This document shows positions 57,970 to 64,000 of a stretch of 64,000 bases of DNA, one piece after another. The notes under the pieces are model-generated. The model was given only the letters and a program-made list of their open reading frames with translations. It did no database searches and was not told where the DNA came from. This stretch comes from Paracoccus aerius (GTDB taxonomy: Bacteria > Pseudomonadota > Alphaproteobacteria > Rhodobacterales > Rhodobacteraceae): positions 62,001-126,000 of the forward strand of contig NZ_BNCL01000005.1 of assembly GCF_014656455.1 (NCBI RefSeq). The letters run 5' to 3'. Numbering within the stretch: position 1 is the stretch's first letter; every line of letters begins with the position of its first letter. Position numbers and translations under genes: made by a program.

Positions 57970-58578
57970 ATGAAGGAACCCAAGGCCTGGGTGCTGCAAG
58001 TGCTGGAATGGGGGCCGCTGCTGCTGTTCTTCGGCGTCTTCATGCTGAATCGCGGCGGCGATGTCGCGCTGTGGGGCCAGTCCTACACGCCGCTGGTCTT
58101 TGCCACGCTTGTCTTCATTCCCGCGCTTGCCCTGGCCACGCTGGTCCGCTGGCGGCTGACGGGCAAGCTGGCGCCGATGCAGATCGCGACGCTTGTGCTG
58201 GTGGTGGTCTTCGGCGGCCTGTCCGTCTGGCTGAACGATCCACGCTTCTTCAAGATCAAGCCCACGATCATCTATCTGCTGTTCGCGGGCCTGCTGGGCT
58301 TCAGCTACCTGGCCCGCCGCAACTGGCTGCAGGCCGTCCTGTCCGAAGCCCTGCCGATGGATGCCGAAGGCTGGCGCAAGCTGACGATGCGCATGGCGCT
58401 GCTGTTCCTGGGGCTGGCCGTCGCCAACGAGGTGGTCTGGCGCGGCATGTCGGAAACCGCTTGGGTGTATTTCAAGACCTTCGGGATGCCCCTGGTGATC
58501 TTCGTGTTCCTGATGGCGAATGCCGGCCTTTACCGGGCCCATGCCTTGCCTGATCCCAACGACAAGGCCGGCGGATAG
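57970..58578 (+). CDS. yciB: Inner membrane septation protein YciB/IspZ
   Basis: A 202-residue protein with five to six helices (LLLFFGVFMLN, FATLVFIPALALATLV, IATLVLVVVFGGLSVWL, IIYLLFAGLLGFSYL, ALLFLGLAVANEVVW, LVIFVFLMANAGLY) and the family's LNDPRFFKIKPT loop. YciB interacts with cell elongation and division machinery and envelope integrity. ATG 57970 after GGAAAGGGATGATGCG. One base separates it from the next gene's start. Confidence 0.93.
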   Translation: MKEPKAWVLQVLEWGPLLLFFGVFMLNRGGDVALWGQSYTPLVFATLVFIPALALATLVRWRLTGKLAPMQIATLVLVVVFGGLSVWLNDPRFFKIKPTIIYLLFAGLLGFSYLARRNWLQAVLSEALPMDAEGWRKLTMRMALLFLGLAVANEVVWRGMSETAWVYFKTFGMPLVIFVFLMANAGLYRAHALPDPNDKAGG

Positions 58579-58579
58579 G

Positions 58580-59407
58580 ATGTCCGGCGAATCGCTGGTG
58601 TTGCCGGTCAGCCAGGTGCGGCTGGCCGTTTTCCTGATCAACATGGACGGCGCGTCCGAACGCCTTGCGGCGATGGAGCACAAGCTTGCCCGCGCGAACC
58701 TTCCGTTTCGCCGCATCACGGGCGTCGACGGGCGCGCCCTGACCTACCCGATCCCCGAATTCTGCGAACGGAGCTATCGGCTGCTGCACGGCCGGCGCAC
58801 ATCGCCCGCCGAGATCGGCTGCTATCTCAGCCACGTGGCCGCTGCGCGCGCCTTTCTGCAAGGTGACGCGGATCTGGCCCTGATCCTTGAAGACGACGTG
58901 TCCTTCGAGCCGGATTTCCTCGACACGCTGGACCGGGCTGCGATGCAGCGCGACCTGTGGAACCTGCTGCGGCTGACGACGGTCAACCGGGGACGGCGGT
59001 TCCCGGTGCGCGACCTGGGCAATGGCCGGTCGCTGGCCCTGACCCTGACGCGCGAAAAGGGGGCGGGGGCCTATGTGATCGATCGCCGTGCGGCGGAATG
59101 GATTGTCAACGATTTGATCCCGATGCGGCTGGCCTTCGATATTGCCTTCGACCTGGAATACTTGGCCGGGTTGCGGGCCTGCTTCGTTCACCCCTTGCCC
59201 GCAAGCCAGGCGTCGGATCACCCCACGCAGATCCAGGACAAGCGCCTGGCCTACAAGCTGCCCCGCTGGCGCTATGCGACGGTGCTGCCCTATCGGGCCT
59301 GGCTGGAATTGTCGCGGGTGGCATGTCGGGGGGTGCGACTGGTTGCGGCGCGGCGGCGGTCAAGCCTTGACCCCGCCCAGTTGCGAGGGCGCGGCCAGCA
59401 AACGTGA
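58580..59407 (+). CDS. Glycosyltransferase family 25 protein
   Basis: A 275-residue GT-A-like enzyme. FLINMDGASERLAAM and FRRITGVDGRAL open the family pattern; EIGCYLSHVAAARAFL and ALILEDDVSFEPDFL give the acidic donor/metal motif; GAGAYVIDRRAA follows. GT25 members add galactose or other sugars to lipooligosaccharide. It starts two bases after yciB. Its last 48 bases overlap in antisense the end of the alpha/beta hydrolase gene. Confidence 0.88.
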   Translation: MSGESLVLPVSQVRLAVFLINMDGASERLAAMEHKLARANLPFRRITGVDGRALTYPIPEFCERSYRLLHGRRTSPAEIGCYLSHVAAARAFLQGDADLALILEDDVSFEPDFLDTLDRAAMQRDLWNLLRLTTVNRGRRFPVRDLGNGRSLALTLTREKGAGAYVIDRRAAEWIVNDLIPMRLAFDIAFDLEYLAGLRACFVHPLPASQASDHPTQIQDKRLAYKLPRWRYATVLPYRAWLELSRVACRGVRLVAARRRSSLDPAQLRGRGQQT

Positions 59408-60256
59408 CCATCGCGGCTGCGCGCGGCCCGGCAGCCTGGCGCGCAACAGCGACAAGGGAAGCGCCCAAGGCTGGGCCATGGCCGTCCGATAGAAGTCGAA
59501 CAGCCCGTGGCGCAGATAGGGCGACCAGTGCGACAGCCGCTGGGCCGGACGCTCGGCCGGGAAGCCCAGCCGGTCAAGCGCGGCCAGCGTGTCGCGGTCG
59601 TCGATCTGCACGTCAAGCCAGTTCGAGGCCGGTTGGTCCAGACCCAAGCCAAGCGCCTGCCTGCGGCCCCCGTCCAGCCAAAGCTCCATCGCGAAGTCGA
59701 ACAGGTCATTCTCGCGCGAGGTGATGTTCAGCACCTCGGCCCTTCGCCCGGCGGGGGTTTCCAGGGCGGCTGCGGCCGTGTCGCGGAATTCGGCCCCCGC
59801 CAGCAGGACGACGCGGCCGATGCTGCCCTGATCTGCGTGACGCAGCGCCTGCAGGGCCACCCGCGCACCCAGCGAATGCCCGATCAGCGCGACGGGCCGG
59901 CCGGCACGGTCGGCAAGGTCCGACACAAGCGCCCCGACCCCCCGGCCCACCTGGCCAGCGCGGGCATAGGCCTGCCCCAGCATCCCGCGCGCTTCCCAGC
60001 CAAGCGCGACGGCCAGCCCCTCGTCCGGGTCGCCGCCGCCAAAGCCAAGCGCGCGGGGCCAGGACAGCACCCGGCGTTGCGACGGATCAGGGTCCAGGGA
60101 CAGGATGTGCCGGTGCGGATCGCAATGGGGAACGGACGGCGAATAGCGATATCCGTGGATCATCACGATCAGCGGCGCATGTCCGGGCAAGGCGCGGGCA
60201 AGCTGCGCCAGTTCCCCTGGCTCAGCGCGATCCGCATCGATCTTGACCACCGGCAT
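59360..60256 (-). CDS. Alpha/beta hydrolase
   Basis: A 298-residue protein with IVMIHGYRYSP (oxyanion-hole His-Gly), ALIGHSLGARVAL (nucleophile elbow GxSxG) and later Asp and His candidates (QIDDRDTLAAL, RHGLFDFYR). It resembles esterase/lipase-like hydrolases; substrate unknown. ATG 60256 is chosen as the longer frame to 60403 is basic and not conserved. Antisense overlap of 48 bases with the GT25 gene. Confidence 0.85.
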   Translation of the reverse strand: MPVVKIDADRAEPGELAQLARALPGHAPLIVMIHGYRYSPSVPHCDPHRHILSLDPDPSQRRVLSWPRALGFGGGDPDEGLAVALGWEARGMLGQAYARAGQVGRGVGALVSDLADRAGRPVALIGHSLGARVALQALRHADQGSIGRVVLLAGAEFRDTAAAALETPAGRRAEVLNITSRENDLFDFAMELWLDGGRRQALGLGLDQPASNWLDVQIDDRDTLAALDRLGFPAERPAQRLSHWSPYLRHGLFDFYRTAMAQPWALPLSLLRARLPGRAQPRWSRLLAAPSQLGGVKA

Positions 60257-60402
60257 GACGGCCCCCTTTCCCGTGCCCGCAGGCATGGACCCAGGGTGCG
60301 ACAGGGGCGTGAAAGAAGCGTTAAGCCTGCGTGACGCACGGTGCGCAGGTGGTGCAAAGGCAGGCTGAAAGCCGCGTAATCCCCCGCAGGCCGTTTTCAC
60401 CA

Positions 60403-60432
60403 TTGAATTTTCCTGCCCTCCGCCTCTATGTT
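60403..60432 (+). promoter_or_regulatory. Candidate sigma-70 promoter of rne
   Basis: TTGAAT (60403-60408) and TATGTT (60427-60432) are 18 bases apart. Transcription from here would give an rne leader of about 360 bases. Confidence 0.5.
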
Positions 60433-60798
60433 GCCCTTATGCGTCATGCGACCTTCAATCGCGGGTTGTGGGCGCTTCCAGTTTCGCAGCGCGGCACCTC
60501 TGGCACCGGATTCACGGAAGGCGGCATGTGTCACGCGGAAAGCCCGCCCGTGGCGCATCACCGTGCGACCGGGCGAAACCAGACAGCGGCGCGCCCGGCC
60601 CGACAGCCACGCGCCAACCGTAAGGAACAGACGCGATGACGCGCGCAAGGGACGGTCAGGATCGGAACGGGGGGGCGTGCTGCCTTTTCCGTTCCGTCCC
60701 CGTTGCCCCAGCCGCGCCCGCGTCCCCATCACATCGCAGCCGTCGCTTGGGGGTGCCGTTGGCGCCGCCCGGCCCTTGGCTGCGCGAAAGATTTGAAC
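60433..60798 (+). other. Long 5' leader of rne, no convincing gene
   Basis: About 360 bases between the candidate promoter and the rne ATG. Open frames are short, rich in Arg and Pro and unrecognised; one starting at 60636 follows an AAGGA but overlaps the rne start out of frame. The stretch is GC-rich and can form hairpins. Long autoregulatory rne leaders are known in other bacteria. Confidence 0.5.
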
Positions 60799-63510
60799 AT
60801 GGCAAAGAAAATGCTGATCGACGCCACCCATGCCGAGGAAACTCGGGTGGTCGTGGTGGACGGAACCAAGGTCGAAGAATTTGATTTCGAGACTGTAAAC
60901 AAGCGCCAGATCTCGGGCAACATCTACCTGGCCAAGATCACGCGGGTCGAACCCTCGCTTCAGGCGGCCTTTGTGGATTACGGAGGAAACCGGCACGGCT
61001 TCCTGGCATTTGCGGAAATCCACCCGGATTACTACCAGATCCCGGCCGCCGACCGCGAGGCGCTGATCGCCGAGGAACGCGCCTATGCCGAGGCCCAGGA
61101 GGCCGAGGACGCCGCCCGTGCCAAGCGCCGCCATGCCCGCGCCCAGAAGGCCGAGACGGGCGACGAGACCGTCAGCGCCGAGGTCGAGGACGGCGAAGCC
61201 CCCGAGGCGGTCGAGGACGAGAGCGCCAGCGCCGCCCCGGACGATGGCGCGGACGCGGACCAGGACAATGCGACCCGGAACGAGGATGAAGGCGAGGAAG
61301 CCGGCTCTGAATCCTCGGCCTCGGACAAGGACGAAGAGATCGAATCGGTCGCCGACGAGGACGTGGCCGAGGAAGTCCGTGCGCCCCGCAAGCCCCGCGC
61401 CCGCCGCTACAAGATCCAGGAGGTGATCAAGGTCCGGCAGATCATGCTGGTCCAGGTCGTCAAGGAGGAGCGCGGCAACAAGGGCGCCGCGCTGACCACC
61501 TATCTGTCGCTGCCGGGCCGCTATTGCGTCCTGATGCCCAACACGGCGCGCGGCGGCGGCATCAGCCGCAAGATCACCAATGTCGCGGACCGCAAGAAGC
61601 TGAAGGACATTGCGTCCGAACTGGACGTGCCCAAGGGCGCGGGCCTGATCATCCGCACGGCGGGCAGCCAGCGGACCCGGACGGAAATCCGCCGCGACTA
61701 CGAATACCTGCTGCGCCTGTGGGAACAGATCCGCGACCTGACCTTCAAGTCGGTGGCCCCCGCCCCGATCTATGAGGAAGGCGATCTGATCAAGCGGACC
61801 ATCCGCGACCTGTACAATTCGGAAATCGACGAGGTCCTGGTCGAGGGCGAGCGCGGCTATCGCGTCGCCAAGGACTTCATGAAGATGATCATGCCGACCC
61901 ATGCCCGGGCCGTCCAGCAATATACCGACCAGATGCCGCTGTTCGCGCGCTACCAGGTGGAAAGCTACCTAACGGGGATGTTCAACCCGGTCGTGCAGCT
62001 GAAATCGGGCGGCTATATCGTCATCGGCGTGACCGAGGCCCTTGTGGCCATCGACGTGAACTCGGGCCGGGCCACCAAGGAAGGCTCGATCGAGGAAACG
62101 GCGCTCAAGACCAACCTGGAGGCCGCCGACGAGGTGGCGCGCCAGTTGCGCCTGCGCGACCTCGCGGGCCTGATCGTCATCGACTTCATCGATATGGAGG
62201 AACGGCGCAACAACGCCGCTGTCGAGAAGCGGATGAAGGACAAGCTGAAATCCGACCGCGCGCGGATCCAGATGGGCCGCATCTCGGGCTTCGGCCTGAT
62301 GGAGATGTCGCGCCAGCGCCTGCGGCCGGGGATGTTGGAATCGACCACGCAGCCCTGCGCCCATTGCCACGGCACCGGCCTGATCCGGTCCGACGACAGC
62401 CTGGCGCTGACCATCCTGCGCGCCATCGAGGAAGAAGGCACCCGCAAGCGGTCGCGCGAGGTGCTGGTCAAGGCGCCCGTGGCGGTGATCAACTATCTCA
62501 TCAACCAGAAGCGCGAGCATATTGCGGGCATCGAGGCGCGCTATGGCCTGTCGGTTCGGCTTGAAGCTGATCCGTCGCTGATCTCGCCCGATTTCGCGAT
62601 CGAGAAGTTCAAGACCGCGACCCGCGCCGTCCCCGAGGTCTCGGCCTCGGTCCTGTCGGTCGACGCCGACCTGATGGCGCAGATCGACGACGAGGACGTG
62701 GATCTGGCCGAGGAAGTCGAGGCGGAAGCCGAAGCCGAGGTCGAAGCTGCAGAACCGACCGAAGGCGCATCGGCCGAGGATGACGCCGAGGGACGCGGCC
62801 GCCGCCGTCGTCGCCGCCGTCGGCGGAAGTCGGGCGACCGCCCCGAAGGTGAGTCCGCCGAGACGGGCGACGAGGCCGAGGAAGCCGCAGGCGATGCCCA
62901 GGCCGGTTCGGCCGACGCCGCGCAAGGTTCCGACACCGACGCCGATACCGACGAAGAGGCCAATGGCGCCGAAGGCGAGACCGACCGGAACGGCCGCCGC
63001 CGCCGTTCCCGTTCGCGCAACCGCCGTCGGGGCGGCGATCTACCCCAGGCCGAGGGCCTGCCCGAGGTCGTGGACCTGCACGACCAATCGGCCGAGCCCG
63101 CCGAATCGCTGCCGGGTCTGAACGCCCGCCGCGACCCGGCCGAGGAGGGCGAGATCGTCCCGCTGTCCGAGATCGCTTTGGAACCGCAGGCCGAACCGCA
63201 AGCTGCCAAGCCGCAAGCCGCCGAACCCGAGCCGCAGCCGGACGCCTTCCTGCCCGGTGATGTCGTGGCGGCCGAGGAAGCGGCAACCGCAGAGGTCGAG
63301 GCCGCGGATCTGGCGGCACCTGAAGCGGTGGCACAGCCCGAGCCCGTGGTCGAACCCGCCCAGCCCGACCTGTCCCAACCGGCCCCCGCAGTCGAACAGC
63401 AGCCCGGGCAGCCTGGGCAATCGATGCAGCCTGCCGAACCCGAGCCCGAAATGGCCGAGGCGGAAAGCGGGCGTCCCAAGCGCCGCGGCTGGTGGTCCAG
63501 CAAGGGCTAA
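60799..63510 (+). CDS. rne: Ribonuclease E
   Basis: A 903-residue endoribonuclease, core of the RNA degradosome and of rRNA/tRNA processing. S1 domain begins at about 35 (QISGNIYLAKITRV, VDYGGNRHGFLAF) and is split by an acidic insertion at about 88-203. Catalytic Asp residues lie in VAIDVNSGRATKEG and IVIDFIDMEERRNN; the Zn-link is PCAHCHGTG. The C-terminal 300 residues are disordered, with two Arg-rich patches near 664-678 and 732-746 and a long Ala/Pro/Glu run. The ATG at 60799 is where homology begins (MAKKMLIDA). Confidence 0.97.
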   Translation: MAKKMLIDATHAEETRVVVVDGTKVEEFDFETVNKRQISGNIYLAKITRVEPSLQAAFVDYGGNRHGFLAFAEIHPDYYQIPAADREALIAEERAYAEAQEAEDAARAKRRHARAQKAETGDETVSAEVEDGEAPEAVEDESASAAPDDGADADQDNATRNEDEGEEAGSESSASDKDEEIESVADEDVAEEVRAPRKPRARRYKIQEVIKVRQIMLVQVVKEERGNKGAALTTYLSLPGRYCVLMPNTARGGGISRKITNVADRKKLKDIASELDVPKGAGLIIRTAGSQRTRTEIRRDYEYLLRLWEQIRDLTFKSVAPAPIYEEGDLIKRTIRDLYNSEIDEVLVEGERGYRVAKDFMKMIMPTHARAVQQYTDQMPLFARYQVESYLTGMFNPVVQLKSGGYIVIGVTEALVAIDVNSGRATKEGSIEETALKTNLEAADEVARQLRLRDLAGLIVIDFIDMEERRNNAAVEKRMKDKLKSDRARIQMGRISGFGLMEMSRQRLRPGMLESTTQPCAHCHGTGLIRSDDSLALTILRAIEEEGTRKRSREVLVKAPVAVINYLINQKREHIAGIEARYGLSVRLEADPSLISPDFAIEKFKTATRAVPEVSASVLSVDADLMAQIDDEDVDLAEEVEAEAEAEVEAAEPTEGASAEDDAEGRGRRRRRRRRRKSGDRPEGESAETGDEAEEAAGDAQAGSADAAQGSDTDADTDEEANGAEGETDRNGRRRRSRSRNRRRGGDLPQAEGLPEVVDLHDQSAEPAESLPGLNARRDPAEEGEIVPLSEIALEPQAEPQAAKPQAAEPEPQPDAFLPGDVVAAEEAATAEVEAADLAAPEAVAQPEPVVEPAQPDLSQPAPAVEQQPGQPGQSMQPAEPEPEMAEAESGRPKRRGWWSSKG

Positions 63511-63534
63511 TCCGACAGTATGCTGATCCGGCAG

Positions 63535-63560
63535 GAAGGGCGCGGGAAACCGCGCCCTTC
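63535..63560 (+). terminator. Hairpin downstream of rne
   Basis: GAAGGGCGCGG (63535-63545) pairs over 11 bases with CCGCGCCCTTC (63550-63560) around a GAAA tetraloop, 25 bases after the rne stop. It lacks a long T-tract but is very stable. Confidence 0.75.
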
Positions 63561-63621
63561 GCACAAAGGCGTGACGCCATGACCCATGGCCCCGGCCGCG
63601 CCAGGCGCTAGACTGCGGGCC

Positions 63622-64000
63622 ATGTTGGGAATCGACCTTGTCACCGCCGCCTTCCTGCCTGCCGCCCTTGTGGCGTTGCTGGCCGGCATCCTGTCCTTCC
63701 TGTCGCCCTGCGTGCTGCCGATCGTGCCGCCCTATCTGGCCTACATGACCGGCGTTGGGGTGAACGGCCTGAAAGCGCAGGAACGCAGCGCCGTGCTGCC
63801 CGCGCTGTTCTTCGTGATGGGCCTGTCTACGGTCTTTCTGGTCATGGGTTTCGCGGCCTCGGCCTTTGGGCGTGCATTCCTGCAATATCAGGATTACCTG
63901 GCCAAGGCGGCAGGCGTCATGGTGGTGGTGATGGGCCTGCACTTCCTGCATGTGATCCGCATCCCGATCCTGGATCACGAGGCGCGGATAAATGCCGGCA
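63622..64000 (+). CDS. ccdA: Cytochrome c biogenesis protein CcdA, N-terminal part
   Basis: The first 126 codons of a polytopic membrane protein. The CcdA/DsbD signature is visible: ALVALLAGILSFLSPCVLPI with the first redox Cys, then PPYLAYMTGVGV, then further helices. CcdA carries electrons from cytoplasmic thioredoxin to periplasmic thiols for cytochrome c maturation. The gene runs off the right end. It complements ccmF/ccmH at the left end of the window. Confidence 0.93.
   Translation, partial: MLGIDLVTAAFLPAALVALLAGILSFLSPCVLPIVPPYLAYMTGVGVNGLKAQERSAVLPALFFVMGLSTVFLVMGFAASAFGRAFLQYQDYLAKAAGVMVVVMGLHFLHVIRIPILDHEARINAG

Noticed and set aside
60636..60884. Upstream open frame of 82 codons in the rne leader with an AAGGA site
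   Set aside because: Composition is Arg/Pro-rich without conserved features and it overlaps rne out of frame; a regulatory uORF remains possible but unsupported.

Overview
The window is a high-GC chromosomal segment from an alphaproteobacterium of the family Rhodobacteraceae, most likely Paracoccus or a close relative. That placement rests on protein flavour and gene content: choXWV next to betIBA, an RF2 with the alphaproteobacterial SPY anticodon motif, an RNase E with a long acidic insertion in its S1 domain, an FdVI-type 2Fe-2S ferredoxin, acnA divergent from a DUF1223 gene, and a TIGR01459-type HAD gene coupled to a family II pyrophosphatase. It was read by eye, so genus level is an inference. 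The region looks like core chromosome. I see no insertion sequence, prophage, CRISPR array, integrase or replication origin.

Layout. 1-550: end of a cytochrome c maturation operon (ccmF tail, ccmH). 0.6-2.5 kb: a PaaG-like enoyl-CoA hydratase/isomerase facing a Nudix/DUF983 pair. 2.5-5.9 kb: a small cyclic-di-GMP island, holding a PleD-like diguanylate cyclase with a degenerate receiver, DUF3572, an H-NOX-like sensor protein and an HNOBA-GGDEF cyclase. 5.9-10.9 kb: tpiA, two Fe-S assembly factors, tgt, rnd and a PAS_5 protein. 11.1-18.3 kb: gmk, gamma carbonic anhydrase, a soluble PhoR-like kinase, rpiA, gor and hflKC. 18.5-24.4 kb: a Do-like protease, a 2H phosphoesterase, ferredoxin, hisA, DUF2147, an unknown membrane protein and sqdB. 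24.5-31.1 kb: choline uptake (choXWV) divergent from choline-to-glycine-betaine oxidation (betIBA), with a BetI-like operator between them. 31.1-39.9 kb: a DsbA-family protein, an aminotransferase, amiC, the PBP1a gene, mgtC, prfB and a patatin.

40.0-40.7 kb carries tRNA-Val, tRNA-Ala and tRNA-Asn. 40.8-45.6 kb: a metallo-beta-lactamase-fold protein, an EnvZ-type kinase and lon with a heat-shock-like promoter. 45.7-52.9 kb: a second DUF2147, YcgN, ribF, a MaoC hydratase, a methyltransferase, the HAD/pyrophosphatase pair, tRNA-Thr, an unknown gene and a peptidoglycan-binding secreted protein. 53.1-56.7 kb: rpmG, the RNase P RNA and acnA, all on the minus strand. 56.9-63.5 kb: DUF1223, yciB, a GT25 glycosyltransferase, an alpha/beta hydrolase antiparallel to it, and rne with a long leader. 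The last gene is the start of ccdA, so cytochrome c assembly functions sit at both ends.

Themes. Envelope and stress functions recur (hflKC, Do protease, lon, amiC, PBP1a, peptidoglycan-binding protein, betaine synthesis). Many genes are translationally coupled by ATGA or TGATG overlaps, and several convergent pairs overlap at their 3' ends. The least ordinary loci are the H-NOX-like/HNOBA-GGDEF pair, where the usual heme-ligand histidine seems absent, and the PleD-like protein, where the phosphoacceptor aspartate is a glycine. I found no clear wholly undescribed multi-gene system.
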